DNA of 64,000 bases from Verrucomicrobia subdivision 3 bacterium UBA693 (GCA_002298785.1 DBMR01000078.1:1-64000); one strand, 5' to 3'; shown: positions 25,798 through 36,021, counted from the first letter of the stretch. Made by a program: numbers and translations. The notes: generated from the letters alone by a model not told the origin.

Positions 25798-28302
25798 TTA
25801 AAGTTTCTCGTAGCGCAGCAAGGTTGAGCCGGGCCGGACGTTCATCTGAATTTCCAAACCGTCCTTCACCAACTCCCGACCGGCAGCGCGATAGACTTTC
25901 TTCGTGTCCAGGTCGGTGATGCTGTAATTCGCGTTAAGGTCCAATTCATGCAACGGGAGTCGGGCGCCCTCATAAGGACTGCCTGGCCGTCGTAGAGCTA
26001 TCACCAAACCTCTCCCGGTATCCGGGCGGTCCAATTGATAGGCCATCCAGTGATCCGGGCTCTGTGAATAGCTGGTAAGCGGATAAAAATCTCCGTAGTA
26101 GAAGTCCCGGATTTCCAGATACTGTTTTAGGGTGGACTTGGCCCAATCGAACGGAAAGCTCGGCGGAATACTCTCTGCTGGCACGTCCCCCGAGACCCAC
26201 CAGTTTAAACAGAGCGAACTGCACATGCTGCTGCGAAATTCGTAATCGTCACCGGCCCGATCCTGGCTGGTAGCACTCAATGGGACCCAGGGCAGCAATC
26301 CGAACGTGTGGCATTGGTGCGCCAGCGCGTCCCGGGGACCGTCCGTTCGCCAGAATGGCGTGGCCCGACCAAGGGTCTCGAGGTCCAACCGCCTCCCACC
26401 GCTGGCACAATTGTCGATGATCAAGCCGGGATGCCGCTCCAGCAACGCGTCCCAGAACTGATATAAACCTTCGATGTAACGGATTTCCGTGATGCCCTGG
26501 CGGTCCGGAGCATCGGCAGCGCGCCAAAAAGCCAGCGGATCAATATTGAAATCCTGCCGGTAACAGCCCAGGCCGTACTCCTGGATCCGTCCCGAAATGA
26601 AATCGATCAGGAACTTTCGGGCGTCCGGATCGCCCAGATTCAGCAAGGCGTTATCACCCATGGGACCGAGCAGCCACTGTGGATGTTCCTGCAGCCAGCG
26701 AGTGCCGCGAAAAACCCGCTCGGGCTCAAACCACAGCATTAGCTCCCGCCGACCGGCCCGCAGCGCGTCGCTCAGCGGCTTAAAGCCCTTCGGATAAACC
26801 TCCTGCTTCAGGTCCCAATTGCCCGCGTTCGGGTACCACGAGCCCTTTCCATACCATTCGGCGTCGATCCAGTAGTAATCGATCGGCAGGTCTTTCTCGA
26901 TGATCTTCCGGATGTTGTCCAAATGCACTTCCGCGCGCGTCGCTCCCCAGTTGCCACAAGTGATCGGCGAAATCATGGGCTGGCCGTTGACTTGCGGCCG
27001 ATGGTGCTTGAGCACGAATTGCCGCCACAGATTTTGGCCACGCCATTGGTCACCAAAATAAAACAGTGCGGCCATGCGGGGAGTCCGGATGCTCTCCCCG
27101 GGATGAAGCACCAGGTGAGTGCGTTCCAGGCCAGCCTCCATATTGGGCTGTCCGCGAATATCCATCGTGAAGGTCGCCAGCCATTCACCTGTCCAGCCAA
27201 TGGCCGCAATCACGCCGCCATCCGCACCCTGAAGGTTGAAAAAGGGAAGCACCTGGCTGGAAGATCTTCCGCCCCCGGGCTGCAGGCGCAATTTCGCGCC
27301 TCCTTTCAAAGCCGTTCGTCCCGGAGCAAAATCATCAAAACCAGCCACTCCCCCTTTGGCCCAGTTAATGAATGTTTCGCCTGACTTAACTAGAGGCCAC
27401 GAGGTGGAGCAGGCCTGGATGCTCTCCAGAATCGGAGTGTCTTTTCCGCCAGTATTCTTAAAGCGCACGACCCATTCCACCGCGGGGAATGCAGAGAACT
27501 GGACCGCTTCGACCGTCGCCTCCAGTCCAGTGGCGGGATCGGAATAAGTTATCTCGCGACGGAGCCCTTCGGAGACTTTCTCCTCGCGGCTGACGCGTTT
27601 CCAGCCCGGCAGCAATTTGGCGCTGTTCGTCCCTTGATAGACAAAGGAAAAGCCGAACGGGTTGGCTGCTGCCGATTCGATCCAGGGTAGATCCTGCAAG
27701 CGGAAACGCGTACCATCACTGCATTCCACCTCGGCCTCCGCCCAAAGTGCCTGGTCCCAACCCCGGCCGTCACCGGCGTCGCCCACACGCAGCTCGAATT
27801 CACGCTGCCCTCCCAGCGGAACGCTCAAAGAGACTGGGCCATCTTTGCGGCGCAGCACGGGGGAGCGGAATGCCCCGACCCCATTGGTTAACACTTCGAA
27901 GACCACCGATCCTTGGCCTAAAGCTTCGCCCCGGCGTGTGTCGTCGTTATTCTCCAATCCGATTTGGGCGCTAAACCGCTGGCCAGGTTTCGGCAGATGC
28001 ACCCGGATTTGTTTGGTCGCATTGAATGCGATACCGTAAGCGAACGTCTTTTCCCCGAGCTGAAAGGGAGTCCCCCGCCAGGACTTGCCGCGCGTGATGT
28101 CTTCGGGCACATCCTCAAAAATGATCTTCAGCGTGGCCTGTTCCCCCTGAGCTTCCAGCGGAAAGACCTGGTTAAACCAGGTATTCTCACTGGAAAACTC
28201 ACCGGCATTGGGAGTGACGGCATGGACGCGGCCAACCGTGAGCAGCAAACAGCTCACCGAAATTAAGTTCACCAATGAGGACCGAATCATGAAACGCAAC
28301 AT
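25798..28302 (-). CDS. Secreted GH36 alpha-galactosidase with N-terminal NPCBM domain
   Basis: 834 residues with a signal peptide (ending VHA, about 28). Residues about 30-190 form an NPCBM-type carbohydrate-binding module (FAYGIAFNA, FSAQIGLENN, FELRVGDAG). The GH36 (clan GH-D) barrel follows. The predicted nucleophile is Asp584 in CYRQDFNID and the acid/base Asp654 in FWRTDGP. Other signatures are YYWIDAEWYG, LWFEPERV and IIDNCASGGRRLD. It should release alpha-linked galactose from oligosaccharides or galactomannan. A second ATG at 28290 is also possible as start. Confidence 0.9.
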   Translation of the reverse strand: MLRFMIRSSLVNLISVSCLLLTVGRVHAVTPNAGEFSSENTWFNQVFPLEAQGEQATLKIIFEDVPEDITRGKSWRGTPFQLGEKTFAYGIAFNATKQIRVHLPKPGQRFSAQIGLENNDDTRRGEALGQGSVVFEVLTNGVGAFRSPVLRRKDGPVSLSVPLGGQREFELRVGDAGDGRGWDQALWAEAEVECSDGTRFRLQDLPWIESAAANPFGFSFVYQGTNSAKLLPGWKRVSREEKVSEGLRREITYSDPATGLEATVEAVQFSAFPAVEWVVRFKNTGGKDTPILESIQACSTSWPLVKSGETFINWAKGGVAGFDDFAPGRTALKGGAKLRLQPGGGRSSSQVLPFFNLQGADGGVIAAIGWTGEWLATFTMDIRGQPNMEAGLERTHLVLHPGESIRTPRMAALFYFGDQWRGQNLWRQFVLKHHRPQVNGQPMISPITCGNWGATRAEVHLDNIRKIIEKDLPIDYYWIDAEWYGKGSWYPNAGNWDLKQEVYPKGFKPLSDALRAGRRELMLWFEPERVFRGTRWLQEHPQWLLGPMGDNALLNLGDPDARKFLIDFISGRIQEYGLGCYRQDFNIDPLAFWRAADAPDRQGITEIRYIEGLYQFWDALLERHPGLIIDNCASGGRRLDLETLGRATPFWRTDGPRDALAHQCHTFGLLPWVPLSATSQDRAGDDYEFRSSMCSSLCLNWWVSGDVPAESIPPSFPFDWAKSTLKQYLEIRDFYYGDFYPLTSYSQSPDHWMAYQLDRPDTGRGLVIALRRPGSPYEGARLPLHELDLNANYSITDLDTKKVYRAAGRELVKDGLEIQMNVRPGSTLLRYEKL

Positions 28303-28454
28303 GAAGAATGTCGCGGTGGTGTCAAGCGCCGTATCTCCTTCGCAGCTCCAAAGCTCTTGCGCCTGGGACTCCTCAAACTCCCTTGGATGATTCGCGATGC
28401 ATATATTAATCCCGCTTGGCGTCGGGCCGCTACGTAACCTAACTTTGACGTCGC

Positions 28455-29804
28455 ATGGAACTCCGGGAATCCGATGTTTTTGTGTTCAATCCTTTTGCCG
28501 AGGGTTACCTGGCGCAAGGCCGAGCTTTCACCCCAGTCGCCGCCCAGACGGCCCTGGCGGAGGATCTCGAAAATCTGCCGCAGTTCCTCGGAGGTCCGCA
28601 TGATGTGGTTTTGGTCCGACGTCGACCCTCCGCGGAATTCCTGAGCGGGATAAAGGCGGCAGGATTTCCCCTCCCGGAATTCGTGGAGTTGGAGCAGGGA
28701 AAGATACCCGCAAATCACAGCCTGCGTTTGCGGAAGCTGAACCGTTTAATTCCGTGGGCGTGGGGGCCCGACAGTTGTGCGCTGCTCGCTCCGTTATGCG
28801 GCCAAGGCCAGGAGGAGCACCAGAGTGCCGCGCTGCCCCAGGACCGTGGCACTGCCCTGCTCTATTCAAAATCCTGGAGTGCTGAATTTTTGCGTAAGTT
28901 CCTGCGCGAAATTCCGGAGGAGCCGTGGCTTTGTTCCGCGGCGCTGGCAGGCACCGTGGCGCGCAGCACCGCAGAAGCGCTCGAAGCCATCCGACACATC
29001 CGAGACCAGGGTCATCACCGCATCGTGATGAAGCAAGCGCTCGGGTTGGCTGGAGGAAATGCCATCCGCCTGTGGGAACCCACGATTACTCGCGCCCAAC
29101 TCGCCTGGATCGATAAAAGCACGGAAGGCGGACGGGAGATCGTGGTGGAACCTTGGTTGGAGCGTGAGTTTGATTTCTCCCTGCAACTCGAATCGCGCGA
29201 AGGGGAGTTGGCGATCACCGGCTACACCGCCCTGGTTAATGACCAGCGCGGACAATACCAGGGAAACTGGGCCGCCCCAAATTTCACCCGCCACCTCCCT
29301 TCAGCATTGGCTGAGAAGTTTTCGAGCGCACCGGATATTCTACGCCGGATCGAAGAGCTCTATGTTGTCCTCACCAGGCGATTAAGCCTCGAGTTACGGA
29401 AATTGGCTTATGAGGGGCCTCTAGGTATCGACGCCTTTGTTTTCCGAACCGCCACAGGCGTGGTGCAACTGAAGCCATTGGTGGAGATAAATCCCCGCTA
29501 CACCATGGGACGGTTGCTGGTGGAGTTAATGCGCCAGGTGTGTCCCGGTAGTTGGGCCGGCTTTCGCTTGGTTCCCAAGCGTCAAATCCTTAAGGCGAGG
29601 TTCAGCGGTTTCCATGAATACGAGGCCCACTTGCGTGAGCGTTCCCCACTTCATCTCGAAGGACAGCCTTCACTCCGGATCCGCGAAGGTGCGCTTTGCC
29701 TGAACGACGCCTCGCGCGCGCGGCAGGTGATTGCCGTGTTGCACGTGGGGCGTCAAATACCGGAGGAGTTCTGTAACACGATTCGCCCTCCAAATCCGCA
29801 CTGA
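28455..29804 (+). CDS. ATP-grasp-like protein of unknown substrate
   Basis: 449 residues, no signal peptide or TM. The centre resembles an ATP-grasp ligase: IVMKQALGLAGGNAIRLWE looks like the nucleotide-gripping strand and loop, EIVVEPWLEREFDFSLQLE the following strands, and LVEINPRYTMGRLL the metal-binding Glu/Asn strand. Around this are unrecognised N- and C-terminal segments. By fold it would form an amide, peptide or thioester bond using ATP. Substrate and pathway cannot be assigned. It is followed after 83 bases by a cupin gene on the same strand. Confidence 0.65.
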   Translation: MELRESDVFVFNPFAEGYLAQGRAFTPVAAQTALAEDLENLPQFLGGPHDVVLVRRRPSAEFLSGIKAAGFPLPEFVELEQGKIPANHSLRLRKLNRLIPWAWGPDSCALLAPLCGQGQEEHQSAALPQDRGTALLYSKSWSAEFLRKFLREIPEEPWLCSAALAGTVARSTAEALEAIRHIRDQGHHRIVMKQALGLAGGNAIRLWEPTITRAQLAWIDKSTEGGREIVVEPWLEREFDFSLQLESREGELAITGYTALVNDQRGQYQGNWAAPNFTRHLPSALAEKFSSAPDILRRIEELYVVLTRRLSLELRKLAYEGPLGIDAFVFRTATGVVQLKPLVEINPRYTMGRLLVELMRQVCPGSWAGFRLVPKRQILKARFSGFHEYEAHLRERSPLHLEGQPSLRIREGALCLNDASRARQVIAVLHVGRQIPEEFCNTIRPPNPH

Positions 29805-29887
29805 ACTGTCCGCGCCAAATTTAACCCGGGTTTCTTCGCGGAAGCACTTGCCACCGCGCGCCAAATTTGTAACGGTGACCGAGCATC

Positions 29888-31150
29888 ATGAGCACCAATA
29901 CTGTTACTTCGCTGAAAGTTGTGTCGAAAAAGGTTAAAAGCATTGTTGAAGCCACGCTCCAGGAGACGGGCGGTTTGCTGCGCCTGGCTCCCTGCTGGGT
30001 CCCGCGCTCCTTTCTGCAACCGGGCAAGCGGCTCAAACTGCATCCCGATGACCTCTACGCGTATGGGTTGAATCGGGGCGGCATCGACGAGCGCTGGTTC
30101 GCGTCCACCACCCCTGCGGCCAACGAAAACCGCACGCCTGACGAGGGGTTGAGCTATGTTGTCGCGGGCAAAGTCCGTTTTACCCTGCAGGAGGCGGTCG
30201 CCGAATGCGGCGCCAGCATCGTGGGTCAAAAGATCTGGTCCAAGTACCGCCGCTGGCCGGTGTATTCGAAGTTCTTCGACAACATGGGGCCCATCCCGCA
30301 CCACATGCACCAAAGCGCCAAACAGGCGAAGCTAGTCGGACAGGAGGGGAAACCTGAGTCATATTATTTCCCGCCCCAGCACAATAATGTGGGCAACAAT
30401 TTCCCCTACACGTTCTTCGGACTCGAACCCGGCACCACCAAGGCGCAAGTGCGCCGTTGCCTCGAGAACTGGAATAAGGGTGACAACGGCATCCTCGACC
30501 TATCCAAGGCTTATCGGTTGCAGCCCGGAACCGGTTGGCTGGTGCCGCCCTGCATTTTGCACGCGCCAGGTTCTCTTTGCACTTACGAGCCACAATGGGG
30601 CAGCGACGTCTTTGGCATGTATCAGTCATTGGTCGAGGGCCGCGAAGTGCCCTGGTCGTTGCTCGTAAAGGATGTGCCCAAGAAATACCACAAAGATTTG
30701 GATTACCTCGTGGATCAGCTTGATTGGGATGCAAACGTCGACCCGAATTTCAAGGACAACCACTTTCTCGAACCCATCTCAGTGGCCGATACCGCCGCGC
30801 AAGGCTTTGTGGATCGCTGGATTGTCTACGGCAAGGTGGACGGACAGCAACTTTTTACCGCCAAGGAACTGACGGTAGAACCGGGAACCAAGTGCCAGAT
30901 CAAGGACACCGGCGCTTATGGTCTTATTTGCGTCCAGGGACGCGGCACGATCAATGGTCTGCCGCTGAACAGTCCTAAACTGATTCGGTTCACCGAACTT
31001 ACGGAGGATGAGTTCTTCTGCACCGAGGATGGCGCCCGCGCGGGTGTCACCTTCGAGAACCTGAGCGCCACCGAACCGCTCGTCTGCCTGCGTTATTTCG
31101 GACCGGAAGTAAATCCGTCCGCGCCAGAACTGAAATCAGCGAAGGCCTGA
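29888..31150 (+). CDS. Cupin protein related to class I mannose-6-phosphate isomerase
   Basis: 420 residues with two cupin-like halves. Metal-site candidates are IPHHMHQSAKQAKLVGQ followed by ESYYFPPQ, and the PCILHAPGSL strand, all resembling the type I phosphomannose isomerase layout. The C-terminal half contains KELTVEPGTKCQIKDTGAYGLICVQGRGTINGL. No signal peptide is present. A sugar-phosphate isomerase or other cupin function is possible, but the sequence diverges from ManA enough that I leave it unnamed. It lies downstream of the ATP-grasp-like gene, possibly as an operon. Confidence 0.7.
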   Translation: MSTNTVTSLKVVSKKVKSIVEATLQETGGLLRLAPCWVPRSFLQPGKRLKLHPDDLYAYGLNRGGIDERWFASTTPAANENRTPDEGLSYVVAGKVRFTLQEAVAECGASIVGQKIWSKYRRWPVYSKFFDNMGPIPHHMHQSAKQAKLVGQEGKPESYYFPPQHNNVGNNFPYTFFGLEPGTTKAQVRRCLENWNKGDNGILDLSKAYRLQPGTGWLVPPCILHAPGSLCTYEPQWGSDVFGMYQSLVEGREVPWSLLVKDVPKKYHKDLDYLVDQLDWDANVDPNFKDNHFLEPISVADTAAQGFVDRWIVYGKVDGQQLFTAKELTVEPGTKCQIKDTGAYGLICVQGRGTINGLPLNSPKLIRFTELTEDEFFCTEDGARAGVTFENLSATEPLVCLRYFGPEVNPSAPELKSAKA

Positions 31151-31174
31151 GCCCGCTTAAGCGTCTGCTTGCCA

Positions 31175-31200
31175 CGCGCCGCTCCCACTCGGGCGGCGCG
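31175..31200 (+). terminator. GC-rich hairpin after the cupin gene
   Basis: Arms CGCGCCGC (31175-31182) and GCGGCGCG (31193-31200) form a perfect 8-bp stem 25 bases after the cupin stop. The following bases (CCGGCTTTAT) contain only a weak T-run, so termination efficiency is uncertain. Confidence 0.4.
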
Positions 31201-31271
31201 CCGGCTTTATAGAGAACTGACTGGCGTGGCGCTTTGCCGAACCTGGTAAGTAGATTACGTTGAGCTGCGAG

Positions 31272-32384
31272 ATGGTTATCAAATCACAAACGCTGGAAGA
31301 ATTGTCTGCCGTTCTGGCAGGCTGGGGTGAGCCGGCTTATCGGGCGGGCCAGGTGCTCGCCTGGATTTACGCGCAACGCGTCACGCAATGGGAGGCCATG
31401 ACAAACCTGCCGCGCACGCTGCGTGAGAAGTTGGCGGCGCAGTTCAAACTTACTTCGCTCGAACTGGCGCGCGTCCAGGGGGCGAAGGACACCACCCGCA
31501 AATTCCTGTGGCGCCTGGCGGACGGCTCTTTCGTCGAGAGCGTACTCATTCCCGCCAATCCGGCGCTTTACGGCGAGGCCAGCGATCGCCACACGCTGTG
31601 TGTTTCCACACAGGTGGGCTGTGCTTATGGCTGTCGGTTCTGCGCTAGCGGGCTCGAGGGATGGAAGCGAAATCTGGGCACCGAGGAGATTGTAGATCAA
31701 CTGCTCGCGGTGGAGCGACACGCAGCCGCCGAATCACGGTCAGCCAACGCAGCCACCGGTGAGCCACCGCCGGAAAAGGTGGTCAGCAACCTCGTCATCA
31801 TGGGCATGGGCGAGCCTCTGGCCAACTATGACAACCTGCTCAAAGCGCTTCGGATCATTAACGCGCCCTGGGGCGGCGGCATCGGCGCGCGCAAAATCAC
31901 CATCTCCACAAGCGGCCTTGTACCCCAGATCCGCAAGCTCGCCGATGATCCCCTGCAATTTCGCCTGGCCATCTCCCTGCACGGCGCCACCAACGCCACC
32001 AGGGAAAAAATCATGCCGGTAAACCGGAAATATCCGATCGAACAACTGGTGGAGGCTTGCGAATATTACCAGCGGCAAAAAGGCCGAATGATCACGTTCG
32101 AATACATTCTCATTTCCGGCGTGAACGACGCACTCACCGAGACCGCCCCGCTGGCAGCCCTGGCGAAGCGCCTCCACGCCAAAATTAATCTCATTCCATA
32201 CAACCTGGTGGAAGGGTTGCCCTGGCAAAGACCGACAGAAGCTCAGTGTGAAGCTTTCCTGGCAGCGCTGGAAAAGCAACGCGTCCCCTGCACGTTACGG
32301 CGCGAAAAGGGCCACGATATCGATGCGGCCTGTGGCCAATTGCGGTTGCGCACCAAGCGAGAATTGGCGGCGCGTTCCCGTTGA
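31272..32384 (+). CDS. rlmN: 23S rRNA/tRNA adenosine C2-methyltransferase
   Basis: 370 residues from the ATG at 31272; a TTG four codons upstream is an alternative start. It is a radical SAM enzyme that methylates A2503 of 23S rRNA and A37 of some tRNAs. The cluster-binding CAYGCRFC is at 117-124. Further signatures are GEPLANYDN, ARKITISTSG, RLAISLHGA and the C-terminal CTLRREKGHDIDAACGQL carrying the catalytic Cys. Length fits the family. Confidence 0.96.
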   Translation: MVIKSQTLEELSAVLAGWGEPAYRAGQVLAWIYAQRVTQWEAMTNLPRTLREKLAAQFKLTSLELARVQGAKDTTRKFLWRLADGSFVESVLIPANPALYGEASDRHTLCVSTQVGCAYGCRFCASGLEGWKRNLGTEEIVDQLLAVERHAAAESRSANAATGEPPPEKVVSNLVIMGMGEPLANYDNLLKALRIINAPWGGGIGARKITISTSGLVPQIRKLADDPLQFRLAISLHGATNATREKIMPVNRKYPIEQLVEACEYYQRQKGRMITFEYILISGVNDALTETAPLAALAKRLHAKINLIPYNLVEGLPWQRPTEAQCEAFLAALEKQRVPCTLRREKGHDIDAACGQLRLRTKRELAARSR

Positions 32385-32513
32385 CGCTCGCGAGAAATGT
32401 TCGGGCTTCTATGACGCATTCCCGTCTCGACACCGATCCTTGACGGCGTTACACCGACGGCACTGAAAACTCCAAAACTAGAAACCGGGGCGGCAAATTC
32501 GACACCGCAGGTG

Positions 32514-33458
32514 ATGTCGTCAACACCGTCGCTTTCCGGGCCAGATCGAGCCAGCGCCTTGCTTTCCATGATCGGCAACACGCCGCTGGTCAGCCTACCC
32601 TTCCCGGAAGCGCAACGTTCCATCTTGGCGAAGTGCGAATTCCTGAACCCCAGCGGCAGCATCAAAGACCGGCTGGCGAAGACCATCATCCTCGCGGCGG
32701 AGCAGCAAGGTCGGTTGAACCCCGACTCGACCATTCTTGAATGCACCAGCGGCAACACGGGAATTGCCCTGGCCATGGTCGGTGCGGCCAAAGGCTATCG
32801 AGTGTCCATTCTCATGTCCGAGAGCGCCAGTCAGGAGAGACGCTTGTTGATGCGCCAACTCGGCGCCGAACTCATTTTGTTCCGCCCTGGCGGCGGTTAT
32901 CGCACGGGCATCCTGATCTCGGAAGAAATGGCTGCGAAAGATCCGCGTTACTTCCTGCCCAAACAATTTGAAAATCCGCTTAACGCCGAGGATCACGAAC
33001 ATGGGACCGGGTTGGAACTACTCGCCCAAACGGACGGCCGGATCGATGCATTTGTGGCTGGATACGGCACAGGTGGAACCCTCGCGGGTTGCGGTAAAGC
33101 GATCAAGCGCGCCTGTCCTTCCGCACGGATTCTGGCCATGGAACCTGCGGAAGCCGCCCTTCTGTGCGGAGAGATGCCGTGCTGCCACGCCATTGAGGGT
33201 ATCGCGGGGGGATTCATACCACCTCTATTGCGTTCCGCGCCCATTGACGGGGAAATTTCGGTCTCCAGCGCGGAGGCCCTGCTCATGACCCGGCGCTTGA
33301 ATCGAGAGTTCGGCCTCCTGGTCGGAACCTCGTCCGGGGCGAACGTCGCCGCCGCGCTGCGCATGGCCCGCGATCTCGGTCCCGAGGCGCGCGTGGTCAC
33401 CATCCTGTGCGACCGCGCCGAGCGTTATTTCAGCACCTCCCTGTTCGCGCCATTATAG
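32514..33458 (+). CDS. cysK: Cysteine synthase (O-acetylserine sulfhydrylase) family
   Basis: PLP enzyme of about 314 residues; an in-frame GTG directly precedes the ATG at 32514. The PLP lysine is in NPSGSIKDR (Lys51), the substrate loop TSGNTG at 78-83, and the phosphate-binding loop is GYGTGGTLAG. The C-terminal GTSSGAN is typical of CysK/CysM. It makes cysteine from O-acetylserine and sulfide. CysM or cystathionine beta-synthase-like variants are possible. No cysE is nearby. Confidence 0.88.
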   Translation: MSSTPSLSGPDRASALLSMIGNTPLVSLPFPEAQRSILAKCEFLNPSGSIKDRLAKTIILAAEQQGRLNPDSTILECTSGNTGIALAMVGAAKGYRVSILMSESASQERRLLMRQLGAELILFRPGGGYRTGILISEEMAAKDPRYFLPKQFENPLNAEDHEHGTGLELLAQTDGRIDAFVAGYGTGGTLAGCGKAIKRACPSARILAMEPAEAALLCGEMPCCHAIEGIAGGFIPPLLRSAPIDGEISVSSAEALLMTRRLNREFGLLVGTSSGANVAAALRMARDLGPEARVVTILCDRAERYFSTSLFAPL

Positions 33459-33597
33459 GCCGATCCTCGCTTACGGCGGCCAGGATTGACAACTGCGGCA
33501 AAGGCCCCGGGAGCTTTTCGATTCGATGTAACTTCAGCGATGACAATCGCCCGCGGAGCCTTTATGCTTCAGGCATAACCACTAATCCACGAGACTT

Positions 33598-34854
33598 ATG
33601 CGCGACGAACAAATGGATGTTTTGATTGTTGGGGCGGGGCCGGTTGGTCTAATGGCGGGTCTGTTTCTAGCGCAGGCCGGAGTGAGCTTGCGGGTGATCG
33701 ACCAGGAATCAGGGACTGCGGCGCGGAGCTATGGTTGCGCGTTACACTCGGCCAGTCTGAAACACCTGCAACAGCTCGGGTTGCTCGATACCGTTCTCGG
33801 CCTCGGGCGCAAAGTCTCGAAAGTGGCTTTCTACGAACGAGAAAACCGCAAAGCCGAACTCGATTTGGCCCAGGCGGGAGCCGAGTTTCCGTTCATGCTG
33901 ATTTTGCCCCAGGACGAGTTCGAACGCATGTTAGTTGAAGCCCTGGAGTCCCGCACCGGCAAAGCCATCCTGTGGAATCACCGACTGGACGATTTTCAGA
34001 CCGCCGGCGACAGAGTCCGATCCAGCGTCCAGGAACTGACCGGAACCTCCACCGGCTATGTCGTACCGCACTGGGAGACGGTGGTGAAACAGCGCTTTGA
34101 CGTTCACTCGAGCTACGTAATTGGCGCCGATGGGCACCGCTCGTTGGTGCGCCAAAGGCTGGGAGTAGCTTCCATGGGCGGAACCCAACGGGAAGTGTTC
34201 GCCGCCTACGAATTCACAACCGACGAAGCCCCCTACGACGAGGTCCGGGTAGTCATGGACACGGATAGCAGCAGCGTACTCTGGCCGCTTCCGGGTAACA
34301 AGTGCCGCTGGGCGTTTCAATTGCTGCATTCTGAAGCAACTGAATTCCCTGACAAGGAACGAAGGGCGTTGCGGGTGTCCGATGAAACCACCGACCAGAA
34401 GATTCGGGACTTCGTGGCCGGGCTGGCCCAAAAGCGCGCCCCCTGGTTCAAGCTGTCCGTCAAGGAAGTGACCTGGTTTTCTGACGTGGTGTTTGAGCAC
34501 CACTGCGTGAAGGAATTCGGTGCGGGCCGTTGCTGGCTGGCCGGCGATGCGGCGCATCAAACCGGCCCCGTGGGGGTGCAAAGCATGAATGCGGGATTTA
34601 TTGAGGCAAAGGCGCTGGCAACGGCGTTCGGCAAAGGCCTGGAGGTGCGCGGCGGCGCGGATCTCCTGCAACAGTTCAATCGCGAGCACCAGGCCCGGTG
34701 GCAGCAATTGCTCGGGCTGACCGGCGGGCTCAAGCCGGCTGCAAACACCGATCCGTGGGTAAAAGCACGCGCGCCAAGATTGCTGGCCGACCTGCCCGCA
34801 ATTGACGCGAGCCTGGAACGTTTGGCCGGTCAATTGAATCTGCAATTGGCTTGA
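33598..34854 (+). CDS. FAD-dependent aromatic-type monooxygenase
   Basis: 418 residues. The N-terminal FAD dinucleotide motif GAGPVGLMAG, the middle YVIGADGHRSLVRQ (DG motif) and the C-terminal WLAGDAAHQTGPVGVQSMN (GD motif) define the PheA/TfdB/UbiH-like flavoprotein hydroxylases. These use NAD(P)H and O2 to hydroxylate aromatic or quinone-type substrates. The C-terminal thioredoxin-like extension of PheA is absent. Substrate is unknown; a quinone-biosynthesis or detoxification role is equally possible. Confidence 0.85.
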   Translation: MRDEQMDVLIVGAGPVGLMAGLFLAQAGVSLRVIDQESGTAARSYGCALHSASLKHLQQLGLLDTVLGLGRKVSKVAFYERENRKAELDLAQAGAEFPFMLILPQDEFERMLVEALESRTGKAILWNHRLDDFQTAGDRVRSSVQELTGTSTGYVVPHWETVVKQRFDVHSSYVIGADGHRSLVRQRLGVASMGGTQREVFAAYEFTTDEAPYDEVRVVMDTDSSSVLWPLPGNKCRWAFQLLHSEATEFPDKERRALRVSDETTDQKIRDFVAGLAQKRAPWFKLSVKEVTWFSDVVFEHHCVKEFGAGRCWLAGDAAHQTGPVGVQSMNAGFIEAKALATAFGKGLEVRGGADLLQQFNREHQARWQQLLGLTGGLKPAANTDPWVKARAPRLLADLPAIDASLERLAGQLNLQLA

Positions 34855-34911
34855 GGCCCATAAGAGCTTTTTTTTCGACCGAACTCTGTTATAGTTAACG
34901 CAACTGAAGAT

Positions 34912-36021
34912 ATGCGACAATACGCCACACTAATCCAATTCGCTTTGCTGGGAGCGGCTTTGACCGTTTCCACCAGCGCTGTTGCACAAGCGCTGCCGGG
35001 AACTCCACCCGCGGCACCAACGCCAGCGGCACCAACGCCGACCGCGCCTGCCGCCGTGCCAAAGATCGTCTTCGAGACCCCTATCTTCGATTTCGGCAAA
35101 GTGAAGATGGGCGAGGTGGTAAAGCATGTCTTTTACTTCACCAACATCGGCGCCGGCACCTTGAACATTAATAGCGTCCAACCTTCCTGCGGTTGCACCA
35201 CGGCGGGAGAGTGGACTCGCCAGGTTGAACCCGGAAAGGTCGGGACCATTCCCGTCCAGTTCAATACCGCCAACTTCAACGGCCAGGTCTTTAAAACCGT
35301 GACGGTGGGGAGCACCGATCCGATGCAGCCGTCAGTGATGCTGCAAGTCAAAGGCACAATCTGGCGGCCAATTGATGTGAACCCGCAGTTTGCGATCCTG
35401 AACATTCCCATGGATGGTCCCGCCAGTTCGGCGATTGTGCGCGTGATCAACAACACCGAAGAACCGCTCACCCTGGCTCCGCCCGAAAGCAATAATCCAA
35501 AACTCTCCGCGACCCTGGTGACCAATCAACCCGGCAAGGAGTATCAACTTGTGATCTCGGCGGTGCCGCCGCTGACCTCGGGTAATTTCCAAGGGCAAAT
35601 CACGGCGAAGACTTCTTCCACCAATATGCCATTGTTGACCGTGACCGCCTGGGCCAACGTGCAACCGGCCGTCATGGTGATGCCGCCGCAAATCGTGCTG
35701 CCGCCACCCCCGTTGGGCAATGAAACCACGCCCACGATCACCATTCAAAACAACAGCTCCGGGCTCATCCAGGTGTCCGATGTGGCGGTGAGCATTCCCA
35801 ATCTCACTCCGCAAGTGCGCGAAGCCGTTCCGGGCAAGACTTTCAGCATCTCGGTAACGTTCCCTAAGGGATTTGAACTGCCGCCAAATACGCCGGCGGA
35901 ATTGACCCTCAAGACCACGCACGCACAGGCCCCGGCTATCAAGATTCCCATTACGCAGATGCCCCATGCGGTTACCAGCGGCATCCCGGGCCCTGCCCCA
36001 GCCATCCCCGGGCACCAGTGA
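34912..36021 (+). CDS. Exported DUF1573 protein
   Basis: 369 residues with a signal peptide (1-25, ending AVAQA) and a Pro/Ala/Thr linker. From about residue 45 a DUF1573 beta-sandwich appears: FDFGKVKMGEVVKHVFYFTN and NSVQPSCGCTTAGEW, the conserved Cys-Gly-Cys. Two further sandwich-like repeats follow, the last near 285-340. It is the first gene of a three-gene operon: its TGA overlaps the GTG of the rhodanese gene. The family is exported and of unknown function. The CGC motif and the neighbours suggest a redox or sulfur role. Confidence 0.85.
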   Translation: MRQYATLIQFALLGAALTVSTSAVAQALPGTPPAAPTPAAPTPTAPAAVPKIVFETPIFDFGKVKMGEVVKHVFYFTNIGAGTLNINSVQPSCGCTTAGEWTRQVEPGKVGTIPVQFNTANFNGQVFKTVTVGSTDPMQPSVMLQVKGTIWRPIDVNPQFAILNIPMDGPASSAIVRVINNTEEPLTLAPPESNNPKLSATLVTNQPGKEYQLVISAVPPLTSGNFQGQITAKTSSTNMPLLTVTAWANVQPAVMVMPPQIVLPPPPLGNETTPTITIQNNSSGLIQVSDVAVSIPNLTPQVREAVPGKTFSISVTFPKGFELPPNTPAELTLKTTHAQAPAIKIPITQMPHAVTSGIPGPAPAIPGHQ

